Positions 16,585-25,938 are shown, counted from the stretch's first letter. The stretch is 64,000 nucleotides of DNA from Rheinheimera sp. 4Y26 (GCF_025245835.1 NZ_JAOBWS010000006.1:124001-188000), one strand, 5' to 3'. A program made the numbers and translations. The notes: a model not told the origin generated them from the letters alone.

Positions 16585-17661
16585 TTAGCCATTGCGCTGA
16601 TTTAGCTCCCGCAACAATTCTTGCCCCTGTAGCTGCAGTTTGTGCTGTTTACGTAGTTCTTCTGCCTGCGGTATCAGCAGATTCAATCGTGATCTGTAAC
16701 GAAGCAAAGATTCGTCACTGATTCTGCGGCCAAAAGCACTGATTTTTTCAATATATCGGCCAACATCTTCAATATGCAGCACATTGTCGGGCATTGCTGT
16801 TTTAAATTCGGCTCTGTCACTGAAGGCGATAATAGAGAAAATTTTCTCCGTTTTAATAGTGCTGTCGATTTCAAAAAAATGCGCCACTGCTTCGGTGTGT
16901 TTGTAGTTTTGTCTGATTGGGCTTGGGAACTGATTTTTTCTGCGATAGTGCTGCACCACCCAATGTGCATGATGTTGCCCACCAAAAATCCAGCCTTGGT
17001 AATTTTTCACTTCGATCACAAAAATGCCAAAAGGACTCACCAGCAAATGATCAATTTCGGTTAAGTCGCCTTGGGCTGTTTTTAGGATCACATTGTGATA
17101 ATGCCGGTAGTCGTCTGATAGCCGATTGCTCAGAAGCTTCGCTAGTTGCCGCTCTGCGATAAAACCCAGGTACTCGCTGCGACTCATTCCCCAAGGGGTT
17201 TGGAACAGCAGTCTAAACAGGAAGAATACAAACAAAGCGGCCACCAGCCAGAGCAACTGTTGCGACACGCTGCTCAATCTTGACGGCTCTGCTTTGGGTA
17301 ACAACACAGGGGAACCCACTGCCGGAGCGGTGACCTGAGTAGTGACTGCTTGTTGAGCAACTGTAGCCTGGCTGGGCGCAGCAAAATACTCCCGGGGTTG
17401 TGGTGGTACAGGCTGTTGGCAATGACGGCCATAACTTTTTACCGCATCCTGATAGGACGGTAAGTGCTGATGTTGCTTAAAGCGTGATATCTGCCCGGCA
17501 ATTAACAGGCAGGCACTTTCGGAATATTGCACATAATTTGTGGGGGCACCGGCTTGCAGGTTATGACTATTAAAAGTCAGAAACAATAAGGCGTATGACC
17601 GGAGATGTTTGAGGTTATTTTTTTGAAAAAAATTAGAAAAATTCTGGGCTAAAAAGCTCAT
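16585..17661 (-). CDS. Membrane-anchored NERD-domain (nuclease-related) protein
   Basis: 358 residues from ATG 17661, which has AAGGA six bases upstream. A weakly hydrophobic N-terminus and a Pro/Gln/Ala-rich linker precede one membrane helix (about 136-153, LLWLVAALFVFFLFRLLF). The cytoplasmic NERD domain follows (about 165-290): Glu170, Asp204 in EIDHLLVSPFGIFVIEVKNYQG, Glu217, Lys219 and Gln251 fit the D-ExK PD-(D/E)XK-like pattern. NERD proteins are presumed DNA-processing enzymes; a direct function is known for few. It is the third gene of a minus-strand block with an HNH nuclease and a methyltransferase, 78 bp downstream of the nuclease gene. Confidence 0.88.
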   Translation of the reverse strand: MSFLAQNFSNFFQKNNLKHLRSYALLFLTFNSHNLQAGAPTNYVQYSESACLLIAGQISRFKQHQHLPSYQDAVKSYGRHCQQPVPPQPREYFAAPSQATVAQQAVTTQVTAPAVGSPVLLPKAEPSRLSSVSQQLLWLVAALFVFFLFRLLFQTPWGMSRSEYLGFIAERQLAKLLSNRLSDDYRHYHNVILKTAQGDLTEIDHLLVSPFGIFVIEVKNYQGWIFGGQHHAHWVVQHYRRKNQFPSPIRQNYKHTEAVAHFFEIDSTIKTEKIFSIIAFSDRAEFKTAMPDNVLHIEDVGRYIEKISAFGRRISDESLLRYRSRLNLLIPQAEELRKQHKLQLQGQELLRELNQRNG

Positions 17662-17739
17662 TTGCAATCCTTTGCAGCGGTTTTGTTGTCTGTATCGAGT
17701 TTAATTACCCTGCTTCACTTTGTGGTTGTTGGCTTTTGT

Positions 17740-18864
17740 TTAGCCTGCAAACACTCTTTCTCTGTGATAAGCCAAATACGGTTGGTGTGCGTCTCGTACT
17801 TTTAAATACATTTTAGGGCTGATGCCGAGTACGTTCGGCTGCTCCAATACCGATGACAGCAAAATGGCCCCATTTTTTTCAAACGTTATAAAACCTTTAT
17901 CAAAAGCTTTGTCGATATTAGCCAACAATAACAAGCCGTTATGTGGGTCCAGTCGTTCGATATTATTCGCAGCGCGCCATGGCTTAATATGGGATGCAAC
18001 CAGCATGGCAGGCATTGGATAGCCAGTAACAGCGCAACCTTGCCATTGTTGCAATAAATGCTCACGAAAGCGGCCTTGACCAAGCCTTGTATTAATAAGG
18101 ACTGATTTTTCTGTTGGCGATAGATTTACAGAGGCTTGAATTTCATCAAGGTCAGCAGTCACATCAACCTGACCTAAGTCGGCCAGAAACTCGCCATAAT
18201 TTTTTAGAGCATTGCTGTACATGGCTTTGCCGCGAGCATCTTTGGCTTTAAATTCAGCAAGTTCACGCAGTGGTGTTACGGTGCGTTGGTAGTGGTGATA
18301 AGAGCCGATGTCGGTAAGGATTTTATCTGTTAATCCATGTTGCTTGGCCATCTCACTGAGGCTGCCTTGGACTGCACCGAGATAATTGCGGGCAGTTTTT
18401 TCCGATTTGCCAAGTTGCTGTGCCCAGCGCTGATAAAGTTCAGGTAAGCGTGTTAAGTTCATTGTCAGAGCTAAACGTAGATCAGCGCTAATAATGCTAC
18501 TTTGAAAAAACTCAAACAATTCATCGTCCAGCGATGCATAAGCAATTTTGCTTTTGCTGTATCGGTCAACCGTAGAGGCATCAACTCCTGCTTGATAATG
18601 CAGATGCCAGAAACCTTCAGAACGTAAATGAAAAAAAGGGTTTTCCGGTGTATCGGCGTCATTGCCAGCCCTTAGTCGCATAAAATGAATACTAAAACAA
18701 TGCTTAAGCTCAGCATTTAGCTCAATACGGTTACGCTGAATTGCACCGATGCTTATTAAGTCCATTACCGCAAGCAACAGACATACCTTATGCGGTTTGT
18801 TGTGGCCGTTTTGTCTCAGTGTGTTTAAATCCTGAAACTTATGTAGATAAAACTCTAGGCTCAT
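17740..18864 (-). CDS. HNH endonuclease, McrA/COG3440-like restriction enzyme candidate
   Basis: 374 residues in three parts. Residues about 1-145 (with KPHKVCLLLAVMDLI and ENPFFHLRSEGFWHL) resemble the N-terminal domain of McrA-like HNH enzymes, some of which read phosphorothioate or modified DNA. Residues about 146-240 are helical. Residues about 258-335 are an HNH_2-type nuclease with CAVTG, ASHIKPWR (His292), DPHNGLLL (Asn309) and IDKAFDKGFITF (Asp318 in the third position, common in this subfamily). It begins 15 bp after the methyltransferase stop, with AGGG ten bases before the ATG. A defence role is inference; no dnd/ssp modification genes are in the window. Confidence 0.85.
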   Translation of the reverse strand: MSLEFYLHKFQDLNTLRQNGHNKPHKVCLLLAVMDLISIGAIQRNRIELNAELKHCFSIHFMRLRAGNDADTPENPFFHLRSEGFWHLHYQAGVDASTVDRYSKSKIAYASLDDELFEFFQSSIISADLRLALTMNLTRLPELYQRWAQQLGKSEKTARNYLGAVQGSLSEMAKQHGLTDKILTDIGSYHHYQRTVTPLRELAEFKAKDARGKAMYSNALKNYGEFLADLGQVDVTADLDEIQASVNLSPTEKSVLINTRLGQGRFREHLLQQWQGCAVTGYPMPAMLVASHIKPWRAANNIERLDPHNGLLLLANIDKAFDKGFITFEKNGAILLSSVLEQPNVLGISPKMYLKVRDAHQPYLAYHRERVFAG

Positions 18865-18879
18865 CCGTGACTTACCCTG

Positions 18880-19488
18880 TCATCCCTTTTTTAGAACCAC
18901 AGTCTGCCACAGGACATCGTTGCGGCCAAGGGCATCAGTTTCTAAATGGGTTATCTGTAGTGGGGAAAGTGGTAATTGGTGCTGCAAAACAAGTTGTAGG
19001 ATTTCATCGCTACTGACCGTGTAGCTTAGGCGACCATCGGTAAAGGTGCCGTGGCGCAGTGTGATAACAAGCAAACCGTCGCTGGCCAGAAGGCGATTTA
19101 ATACCGGCAGCGCTTGGTACCGTTCAGTGAGTGTTAAATGCATCCAGACCGCAGACAATAACACTATTTCAAAACGACCTTGCTGATCTTTAAGCCTTGG
19201 CAGATTGGGCAGTTCATCCGCAAGCCATTTAATATTTTGGTGTTCAGGCAGTTGATTGCACAGGTTAATCGCTTGCTCACGCAAAGCATCAGCTGGTTCC
19301 ACTGCCGTGACTGTAAAACCAACTTCGGCTAAATAGCGGGCGTCGCGTCCCGAGCCTGCGCCAATATCCAATGCGTTCCCTGGAGCTAGATCACTTAGTA
19401 GTTTTAACCATTGTCCGTGCACATCCTGAGCAGTAACAGCTTCGTACTGTTGGACAAATTCATGTGCCTTGTCGTGGTAAAGACTCAT
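18880..19488 (-). CDS. Class I SAM-dependent methyltransferase
   Basis: 202 residues from ATG 19488 (AGGA with 7-base spacing; an in-frame ATG two codons earlier has only one base of spacing). Motif I is LDIGAGSGRDARYLAEVGFTVTAVEPA, with the acidic end of strand 2 in VEP; FEIVLLSAVWMHL is motif IV/post-motif. This is the Rossmann core of a small-molecule-type methyltransferase. There is no DPPY/NPPY catalytic motif of N6-adenine or N4-cytosine DNA methylases, nor PC of C5 methylases. The substrate is unknown. It heads a two-gene unit with the HNH enzyme. Confidence 0.88.
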   Translation of the reverse strand: MSLYHDKAHEFVQQYEAVTAQDVHGQWLKLLSDLAPGNALDIGAGSGRDARYLAEVGFTVTAVEPADALREQAINLCNQLPEHQNIKWLADELPNLPRLKDQQGRFEIVLLSAVWMHLTLTERYQALPVLNRLLASDGLLVITLRHGTFTDGRLSYTVSSDEILQLVLQHQLPLSPLQITHLETDALGRNDVLWQTVVLKKG

Positions 19489-19563
19489 TTTCATGTCCTG
19501 TAACTACTCAATGCAGTTATTGGCGGCAACACCTGCAAGGATATAAAGCGCTGTGTTTTTAAA

Positions 19564-19593
19564 CATGACCCCACCAGTGATTGGTGGGTCATG
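19564..19593 (-). terminator. Strong hairpin between yicC and the methyltransferase gene
   Basis: A 12-bp inverted repeat (CATGACCCACCA against TGGTGGGTCATG) with one bulged C and a 5-base loop. On the minus strand it lies 77 bp past the yicC stop and is followed by TTTAAAAAC, a poor U-run. It could be a weak intrinsic terminator of yicC, a leader structure of the methyltransferase operon, or an operator. Confidence 0.4.
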
Positions 19594-19670
19594 TGCGTGC
19601 GAGGATTATGGTATCTGATTGTAATTTATAATGCTTTGATTTTACCAGTGTAGATAACTAATGATTGCGA

Positions 19671-20531
19671 TCACTCCACGTTCTGGATCTGCTCTCTCAT
19701 CTGCTCAATCAAAACCTTCAATTCAACAGCCGTATTAGTAATCTCGGTAGAAATCGCTTTAGAAGACAAGGTATTCGCTTCGCGGTTAAATTCCTGCATC
19801 ATAAAATCGAGTCTGCGGCCTACGGCGCCGCCTTGTTTTAAGCTGTGGCGGGTTTCTTTAATGTGAGCGTCGAGGCGGTCGAGCTCTTCAGCCACGTCAG
19901 ACTTTTGTGCCAGGAAGGCCATTTCCTGTTCGAGACGGTTGTTGTCGAGGTCGGCTTTAATTTCCTGCAAACGTGTAAGCATTTTGTCGCGTTGCCACTG
20001 CAGTGCCTGTGGCAGGTGGGTGCGTAAGGTGGCTACGTGGCCGGCAATCTGGTCGAGGCGGTCGCGCAGCATTTGTTCAATAGCGGCACCTTCGCGGCCA
20101 CGGCCGGCCTGGAAGTCTTTCAGGGCAATATCAAAACCGGCCAGTAACTCGGCCTGCAGGCTGTCCATATCGGCTTCCTGGGTTTCCATCACACCTGGCC
20201 AGCGCAGAATATCGGCCACATTCAGTTGGGCTTGCGGGCATTTATCCAGCAGTTGCTGCGCAGATTGCAGCAGCTGATTGGCAAAAGTGTCGTTAATTTT
20301 CAGCTCGCCGGTGCTGTTGGCGGCGCTGTAACGCAGGTTAATTTCCAGTTTGCCGCGGTTCAGGTTTTGCCGCAGTTTGTCGCGTAACAGCGTTTCTATA
20401 CCACGGAATTGCTCAGGTAACCGAAAATAACTCTCGAGATATCTTTGGTTAACTGAGCGGATTTCCCATACTGCGTTGCCCCAGGCGGCTTTAATTTCGT
20501 GGCGGGCGAATGCGGTCATGCTATGGATCAT
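19671..20531 (-). CDS. yicC: YicC-family endoribonuclease
   Basis: 286 residues, close to E. coli YicC. The opening MIHSMTAFARHEIKAAWGNAVWEIRSVNQRYLE is the family signature, and the C-terminal DUF1732 block contains KQGGAVGRRLDFMMQEFNREANTLSSKAISTEITN. YicC is a hexameric RNase implicated in RyhB turnover in enterics. It is divergent from rph, the standard arrangement in gammaproteobacteria, with 262 bp between them. Confidence 0.95.
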   Translation of the reverse strand: MIHSMTAFARHEIKAAWGNAVWEIRSVNQRYLESYFRLPEQFRGIETLLRDKLRQNLNRGKLEINLRYSAANSTGELKINDTFANQLLQSAQQLLDKCPQAQLNVADILRWPGVMETQEADMDSLQAELLAGFDIALKDFQAGRGREGAAIEQMLRDRLDQIAGHVATLRTHLPQALQWQRDKMLTRLQEIKADLDNNRLEQEMAFLAQKSDVAEELDRLDAHIKETRHSLKQGGAVGRRLDFMMQEFNREANTLSSKAISTEITNTAVELKVLIEQMREQIQNVE

Positions 20532-20793
20532 GCAACTGTCCTTTAAAAACTACAAAAAACTGAGTATACCCAGAAGCGGCATAATAGCGAAATTTGTGTT
20601 GCTGCTGCTTGGTGTAGCCTGCCATTTTGGTAGCTTTTGCGGCTTCAGATAACGCTACGCCAGGGCAAAACTGCAATAGCTGAATCGTTCAGCCGCATTT
20701 TGGAAGGGCGCAAGCTGTGGATGGCTTTGCCGCGCACAAGCCACTATAATGACCGGCTGAAATTTCAGCCAACCCAGTAAACAGAGGTCCTTC
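20532..20793. promoter_or_regulatory. Divergent yicC/rph intergenic region
   Basis: 262 bp without a convincing gene. A TATAAT at 20745-20750 lies 44 bp before the rph ATG and is a plausible -10 element, but no good -35 is seen 16-18 bp upstream. An AGAGG ribosome site precedes rph. Nothing clear is seen for the yicC promoter. Confidence 0.35.
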
Positions 20794-21507
20794 ATGCGTC
20801 CAAGCGGCAGAACAGCCAGTCAAATCCGTCCTATCAGTTTCACCCGTAATTTTACCGCTCATGCCGAAGGTTCGGTGCTGGTTGAGTTTGGCAACACCAA
20901 GGTGCTTTGTACCGCTTCGATTGAAGAAGGTGTGCCACGTTTTATGAAAGGACAAGGCAAAGGCTGGATCACCGCTGAATACGGCATGCTGCCACGCGCC
21001 ACTCACACCCGTAACGACCGTGAAGCTGCCCGCGGCAAACAAAGCGGCCGCACTATGGAAATTCAGCGCCTGATTGGCCGTGCGCTGCGCGCCGCTGTGG
21101 ATTTATCTTTGCTGGGTGAAAACACCATCACTTTTGACTGTGATGTGATTCAGGCCGACGGCGGCACCCGCACTGCTGCTATTTCCGGCGCCTGTGTCGC
21201 TTTATGTGACGCTTTAAGTTTTTTACGTGCCAAAGGCAGCATTAAAACCAATCCACTGAAATATATGGTGGCTGCGGTTTCGGTTGGTATTTATAAAGGC
21301 GAAGCAGTAGCCGACCTGGAATACACCGAAGACTCTGCTGCCGACACCGATATGAACGTGGTAATGACTGAAACCGGCAAACTGATTGAAATTCAGGGCA
21401 CTGCTGAAGCTGAGCCTTTTAGCTTTGAAGAAATGCAGGACATGATGGCGCTGGCCAAAACTGCTATCCGTGAAATTATCGACGAACAAAAACGTGTTTT
21501 AGCCTGA
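20794..21507 (+). CDS. rph: Ribonuclease PH
   Basis: 237 residues, full length. The start [20 protein letters not shown] and the conserved [34 protein letters not shown] and [14 protein letters not shown] blocks identify RNase PH, the phosphorolytic 3'-exonuclease that trims tRNA precursors. Unlike E. coli K-12 the reading frame is intact to the C-terminal helix. Followed 7 bp later by pyrE, with which it forms an operon. Confidence 0.98.
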   Translation: MRPSGRTASQIRPISFTRNFTAHAEGSVLVEFGNTKVLCTASIEEGVPRFMKGQGKGWITAEYGMLPRATHTRNDREAARGKQSGRTMEIQRLIGRALRAAVDLSLLGENTITFDCDVIQADGGTRTAAISGACVALCDALSFLRAKGSIKTNPLKYMVAAVSVGIYKGEAVADLEYTEDSAADTDMNVVMTETGKLIEIQGTAEAEPFSFEEMQDMMALAKTAIREIIDEQKRVLA

Positions 21508-21514
21508 GGTAATG

Positions 21515-22162
21515 ATGAAAGCTTTTCAGATTGAATTTATTGAGTTTGCGCTGAGCCGTCAGGTGCTGAAATTTGGCTCTTTCACGTTAAAATCAGGCCG
21601 TACCAGCCCGTACTTTTTTAATGCCGGTTTGTTTAATACCGGCGGCGATTTAGCCAGATTAGGCCGTTTTTACGCCGCTGCAGTGCAGGATTCCGGCATT
21701 GAGTTCGACGTGCTGTTTGGCCCGGCTTATAAAGGTATTCCTATTGCCACTACTACGGCAGTAGCGCTGTATGACCATCATCAGCGCGACGTGCCTTATT
21801 GTTTTAACCGCAAAGAAGCCAAAACCCATGGTGAAGGCGGCAATTTGGTGGGCTCACCGCTTAACGGCAAAATTATGCTGGTGGATGATGTAATTACCGC
21901 AGGCACGGCCATTCGTGAATCGATGCAGATTATTCAGGCGCAGGGCGCTGAACTTGCCGGTGTGCTGATTGCGCTGGACCGGCAGGAGCGGGGGCAGGGT
22001 GAACTCTCGGCCATTCAGGAAGTTGAACGCGATTTTGGCACTAAAGTAGTGTCAATTATTGGCCTGAATGACCTGATTAACTACCTGCAGGGCAAACCTG
22101 AGCTGGCAGAACATCTGGATGCGGTGCGGGCTTACCGGGCGCAATATGGTGTCACGCTTTAA
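21515..22162 (+). CDS. pyrE: Orotate phosphoribosyltransferase
   Basis: 215 residues from the second of two adjacent ATGs (GAGG with 5-base spacing, matching the enteric start MK-x-x-Q). It makes OMP from orotate and PRPP in pyrimidine synthesis. The N-terminal [33 protein letters not shown] is near-identical to the family, and the PRPP-binding loop is [10 protein letters not shown]. Only 7 bp separate it from rph, so the UTP-sensing attenuator found between these genes in E. coli cannot be there. Confidence 0.98.
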   Translation: MKAFQIEFIEFALSRQVLKFGSFTLKSGRTSPYFFNAGLFNTGGDLARLGRFYAAAVQDSGIEFDVLFGPAYKGIPIATTTAVALYDHHQRDVPYCFNRKEAKTHGEGGNLVGSPLNGKIMLVDDVITAGTAIRESMQIIQAQGAELAGVLIALDRQERGQGELSAIQEVERDFGTKVVSIIGLNDLINYLQGKPELAEHLDAVRAYRAQYGVTL

Positions 22163-22207
22163 CAGGCTTTTCAGACTATCTTCAGCTAAATTTGCGATAA
22201 CAGCACA

Positions 22208-22229
22208 GGGCCAGCATGCTGGCCCTTTT
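22208..22229 (+). terminator. Intrinsic terminator after rph-pyrE
   Basis: A perfect inverted repeat GGGCCAGC-ATGC-TGGCCC is followed by TTTT, 45 bp past the pyrE stop. It closes the rph-pyrE transcript before dgkA. Confidence 0.8.
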
Positions 22230-22312
22230 GGTCAGAGCGCAATGAAGCCTGAAATTAAAAGGCATCAGTAAACACAACAGCAGCAAATTTTTGCGAACAG
22301 GCAGGAAAATTC

Positions 22313-22687
22313 GTGATCAATAAACCCAATGGCAGCGGTTTGGGCCGCATTGTTAAAGCAACCGAATGTTCACGCAAAGGTTTTGTCGCCGCCTGGCGTT
22401 TTGAAGCGGCGTTCCGGCAGGAAGCATTATTGGCGTTGCTGCTGTTGCCTTTGTCGTTCTGGCTGGCACAGTCGGCCCAGCATTGGGCTGTGCTGGTATC
22501 GGTGTTATTGCTGGTGCTGATTGTAGAATTACTCAATTCAGCCATTGAAACCCTGACCGACAGAGTAAGCCTGGAGCGCCATGAATTGTCGGGCCGCGCC
22601 AAAGATTTAGGCTCTGCCGCTGTGACTTTAAGTTTAACTGTGGTGGCTATTGTCTGGGGCGTGGCGCTCTGGCAAAAACTGAGCTAA
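22313..22687 (+). CDS. dgkA: Diacylglycerol kinase (DgkA)
   Basis: 124 residues with a GTG start supported by AGGA six bases upstream. This small inner-membrane kinase recycles diacylglycerol to phosphatidic acid. Visible features are the N-terminal amphipathic part, WRFEAAFRQEALLA, the catalytic segment VELLNSAIETLTDRVSLERHELSGRAKDLGSAAV and three membrane helices. It is convergent with slmA, with 20 bp between stops. Confidence 0.96.
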   Translation: MINKPNGSGLGRIVKATECSRKGFVAAWRFEAAFRQEALLALLLLPLSFWLAQSAQHWAVLVSVLLLVLIVELLNSAIETLTDRVSLERHELSGRAKDLGSAAVTLSLTVVAIVWGVALWQKLS

Positions 22688-22707
22688 AGCCGCTGTTATA
22701 TCGGCCT

Positions 22708-23298
22708 CTACTGAAACATACTCTGGCGCAATAACGCCCACTGTGCAGCAAAATGCTGACTGGGCAACCGGCTAAAACCAGAGCGCACAAACTGGTGAAT
22801 TTTGCCTTCACACAGCGCCAATAATAAGTTGGCCAGTTCGCCCTCATCCTGCACAAAACCTTTGCCTTCGCGTAATTTACGCTCGCGCAGGCATTGGCGC
22901 AGCTGCAGCTCCAGTTTATCAAACAGCAGCGCCACTCTTTCCCGCAGCCGCTCCTGCTCGCCTTGTAAGGCGTCGCCGGTCAGAATACGACACATGCCGG
23001 GGTTGCGGTCGGCAAACACCAGTAGCATTTGCAAAATCAGCTCCACACGCTGTTCGGTTTGTTTGTGTTCCTGCAGAATTTTGCTGATGGTGCCAAGCAA
23101 AGTGGCTTCAATAAATTCTATTAAACCTTCAAACATCCGCGCTTTGCTGGGGAAATGCCGGTACAAAGCCGCTTCCGACACGCCAACCTGAGCGGCCAGG
23201 GCCGCTGTGGTAATACGTTGCCCCGGATGGTTTTCCAGCATAGCGGCCAGCGCCTGCAGAATTTCATCTTTGCGGTTGTGACTGCGTACTGTACTCAT
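22708..23298 (-). CDS. slmA: Nucleoid occlusion factor SlmA (TetR family)
   Basis: 196 residues from ATG 23298. The DNA-binding helix-turn-helix is [35 protein letters not shown]. SlmA binds chromosomal sites and blocks FtsZ ring assembly over unsegregated DNA. The upstream frame runs three codons further to a TTG at 23307, but AGGG with nine bases of spacing suits the ATG. It follows dut in a coaBC-dut-slmA unit, the order found in E. coli and relatives. Confidence 0.95.
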   Translation of the reverse strand: MSTVRSHNRKDEILQALAAMLENHPGQRITTAALAAQVGVSEAALYRHFPSKARMFEGLIEFIEATLLGTISKILQEHKQTEQRVELILQMLLVFADRNPGMCRILTGDALQGEQERLRERVALLFDKLELQLRQCLRERKLREGKGFVQDEGELANLLLALCEGKIHQFVRSGFSRLPSQHFAAQWALLRQSMFQ

Positions 23299-23342
23299 AG
23301 CATCCAACCCTGAGGTTTATCTGGCAGAGCTCTCATCGGGTC

Positions 23343-23801
23343 TTAGTGTTTACCGGAATGGCCAAAACCACCTTCACCTCTTTCGCTTTGCTCAAAATCC
23401 AGCACCAGGCTAAAGTCAGCCTGTACCACCGGCATAAACACCAGTTGCGCAATACGGTCACCCGGTTGAATGGTAAAACTGTCGGAGCCACGGTTCCAGG
23501 TAGAAACCATCAGCTGACCCTGATAATCCGAGTCAATTAAACCCACCAGATTGCCCAGCACTATGCCGTGTTTATGGCCTAAACCTGAACGTGGCAAAAT
23601 GGTGGCGCATAAATTCGCGTCGCCAATATGAATGGCAATACCGGTTGGAATTAAAAAGGTTTCACCTGGTTTTAGTTCCAGCGGCGCGTCTAACAAAGCG
23701 CGTAAATCCAGACCGGCCGAGCCAGGTGTGGCATAAGCTGGCAGTGGGTATTCGGTGCCAATGCGTGGGTCCAGAATTTTCAGTTCGATGCTTTTTTTCA
23801 T
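23343..23801 (-). CDS. dut: dUTP diphosphatase
   Basis: 152 residues, full length. All five dUTPase motifs are visible: [43 protein letters not shown] and the C-terminal [13 protein letters not shown]. It hydrolyses dUTP to dUMP, keeping uracil out of DNA. The ATG overlaps the coaBC stop by 4 bp, indicating coupled translation. Confidence 0.98.
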   Translation of the reverse strand: MKKSIELKILDPRIGTEYPLPAYATPGSAGLDLRALLDAPLELKPGETFLIPTGIAIHIGDANLCATILPRSGLGHKHGIVLGNLVGLIDSDYQGQLMVSTWNRGSDSFTIQPGDRIAQLVFMPVVQADFSLVLDFEQSERGEGGFGHSGKH

Positions 23802-25027
23802 TTTTTATATTGCTCAACAATTAATTGAATAAGGGCAGTTGCTAATGTGGTTTTGTCCTGCAGCGTCAGCGATTGCTGCAGATTGTGACCAAAAACAGTG
23901 ACGGCATTTTGTTCGCTGTTAAAACCCTGACCTGCCACTGAAACGTCATTGGCACAAATCAGGTCGAGTTTTTTGCTTTGCAGTTTTTGCAGGGCATAAG
24001 CCTGCACGTTTTCAGTTTCGGCGGCAAAACCCACGGTAAAAGGGCGTTTTTCGGTTAAAGCTGATACTTGCGCAATAATGTCGGGGTTTTTCACAAGTTG
24101 CAGTGTCAGTTCGTTTTTATCTGCGGTTTTTTTCAGTTTCTGGCCCGACACTTCCGCCATACGGTAATCAGCCACTGCGGCGCAGCCAATAAAAATGTTG
24201 TGCTCTGGCGCTGCAGTAAGCGCAGCCTGATACATGTCCTGGGCACTGACCACATCAATACGGTTAACACCTGCCGGCGTTGTCAGCTGCACCGGGCCGC
24301 TGATTAGCGTGACTTCAGCACCAAGTTTGGCAGCGGCATCCGCCAGCGCATAACCCATTTTGCCTGAACTGTGGTTACTGATGTAACGCACGGGGTCTAT
24401 CGCTTCGCGGGTTGGGCCTGCGGTAATGGCAATTTTTAAGCCGGTTAAAGGTTTGGGGCTTTGCTGAAAAAACGCCACTACCAATTCAGCCAGTTGCAGC
24501 GGTTCTAACATGCGGCCCATGCCCACATCACCACAGGCTTGCTCACCGGCTGCCGGGCCATAGATGTGAATATTTCGTGAAATTAAAGTTGCTAAATTGC
24601 TCTGGGTGGCTATGTTTTTATACATCTGCTGGTTCATTGCCGGCGCTATGGCAAAAGGCGCATTGGCCGCCAGAATGCAGGTCGTCAGCAGATCATTCGC
24701 CATGCCGTGTGTGATACGGGCAATCACATCGGCAGAAGCTGGCGCCACCAGTATAAAATCAGCCCAGCGCGCCAGTTCAATATGACCCATGGCAGCTTCA
24801 GCGGCGGGGTCTAATAAAGATTGGCCAACAGGGTTACCCGACAACGCCTGTAATGTTAGCGGCGTAATAAATTCGCTGGCAGCCGGTGTCAGAATAACCC
24901 GTACTTCGGCGCCACGCTCTTTTAAGCGCCTGACTAAATCCGCACTTTTATAAGCGGCAATACCGCCGCTGATCCCTAACAGAATGTTTTTGCCCTGAAG
25001 CGGCAACAAATTGGCAGCTGTGGTCAT
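23798..25027 (-). CDS. coaBC: Bifunctional phosphopantothenoylcysteine decarboxylase/synthetase
   Basis: 409 residues from ATG 25027; the frame continues eight codons to a TTG with no better support. The N-terminal flavin-dependent CoaC domain starts [23 protein letters not shown] and contains [19 protein letters not shown] and PAMNQQM. The C-terminal CoaB domain has [23 protein letters not shown] and [10 protein letters not shown]. It performs steps 2 and 3 of CoA synthesis from pantothenate. It is divergent from radC across 67 bp. Confidence 0.97.
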   Translation of the reverse strand: MTTAANLLPLQGKNILLGISGGIAAYKSADLVRRLKERGAEVRVILTPAASEFITPLTLQALSGNPVGQSLLDPAAEAAMGHIELARWADFILVAPASADVIARITHGMANDLLTTCILAANAPFAIAPAMNQQMYKNIATQSNLATLISRNIHIYGPAAGEQACGDVGMGRMLEPLQLAELVVAFFQQSPKPLTGLKIAITAGPTREAIDPVRYISNHSSGKMGYALADAAAKLGAEVTLISGPVQLTTPAGVNRIDVVSAQDMYQAALTAAPEHNIFIGCAAVADYRMAEVSGQKLKKTADKNELTLQLVKNPDIIAQVSALTEKRPFTVGFAAETENVQAYALQKLQSKKLDLICANDVSVAGQGFNSEQNAVTVFGHNLQQSLTLQDKTTLATALIQLIVEQYKK

Positions 25028-25094
25028 GGAAAACAGGCCCGGAGTCGACAAAGTGGCCGCTAAGATAACACGAACTTCAACTCAAGGACGAGAG

Positions 25095-25772
25095 ATGATG
25101 AGCATCAAACAATGGCCACAGGCCGAAAGACCCAGAGAAAAATTGCTGGCGCATGGCGCGGCTTCCTTAACCGACGCCGAGCTGTTGGCAGTATTTTTAG
25201 GCAACGGCCTGATAGGGGTGGATGCACTGGCTTTATCGCGGGAGCTGTTAACCGAATTTGGCAGTCTGAAGCAGTTTTTCAGTGCCAGTGCGCAGAAATT
25301 CTGTCAGCGCCGTGGTTTGGGCATAGCACGTTATGTCAAAACTCAGGCGGTGCTTGAGCTATGCCGGCGCTCTTTATATGAAGATTTAAAACGGGATGTG
25401 GTGTTCAGCGAGCCGGCGCTGGTAAAAAATTATCTGCAATACAGCATCGGCATGGAAAAGCGCGAAGTTTTTATGTTGTTGTATTTAGACAGCCAGCACC
25501 GGCTGATTAAAGCAGAACCGCTGTTTTACGGCACAATAGATGCGTCACCTGTGTATCCGCGTATTGTAGTTCAAAGCGCTTTAGCGCATAATGCCGCCGC
25601 CGTTATTTTGGCTCACAATCATCCATCCGGAGTTGCTGAGCCGAGTCGCGCTGACAGAGCTATAACGGAGCGCCTGACCCAAGCCATGGCTTTGGTCGAT
25701 ATCAAGTTATTGGATCATTTTGTGGTCGGCGACGCAGAGGTCATTTCCTTTGCAGAACGCGGCTGGCTTTAA
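25095..25772 (+). CDS. radC: RadC-family JAB/MPN-domain protein
   Basis: 225 residues from ATG 25095, with AAGGA six bases upstream; an adjacent ATG at 25098 is also possible. The N-terminal helix-hairpin-helix part starts KQWPQAERPREKLL, and the C-terminal JAMM/MPN domain has the metal-binding HNHPSG-VAEPSRAD and LLDHFVVGD. RadC proteins have no settled function despite the name. Placement between coaBC and rpmB is the classical E. coli arrangement. Confidence 0.96.
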   Translation: MMSIKQWPQAERPREKLLAHGAASLTDAELLAVFLGNGLIGVDALALSRELLTEFGSLKQFFSASAQKFCQRRGLGIARYVKTQAVLELCRRSLYEDLKRDVVFSEPALVKNYLQYSIGMEKREVFMLLYLDSQHRLIKAEPLFYGTIDASPVYPRIVVQSALAHNAAAVILAHNHPSGVAEPSRADRAITERLTQAMALVDIKLLDHFVVGDAEVISFAERGWL

Positions 25773-25822
25773 GATCTGATCGGATCGCAAACAAGATCGG
25801 TTAAATTCAAGGCAGAATTACC

Positions 25823-25851
25823 TTGAGTTTTAGCCTGGGATCCTGTATAAA
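25823..25851 (+). promoter_or_regulatory. Sigma-70 promoter of rpmB-rpmG
   Basis: TTGAGT, exactly 17 bases, then TATAAA, followed by a leader of about 80 bases before rpmB. The -35 element overlaps the right arm of a short inverted repeat (TTCAAGG/CCTTGAG, 25806-25827) that could be a weak radC terminator. Confidence 0.7.
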
Positions 25852-25938
25852 TTGCGCCCTTTCAGAAATCCGGGGCATTCTTCCAGGCCAGAAGGATGAC
25901 GATAGCTCGAGCTGAAGTAATTTTGGAGAAACATTGAC

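Noticed and set aside
19671-20531. yicC as part of the accessory methyltransferase/HNH/NERD block
   Set aside because: YicC is a core gene in its usual place next to rph; the accessory block ends before it at the 19564 hairpin.
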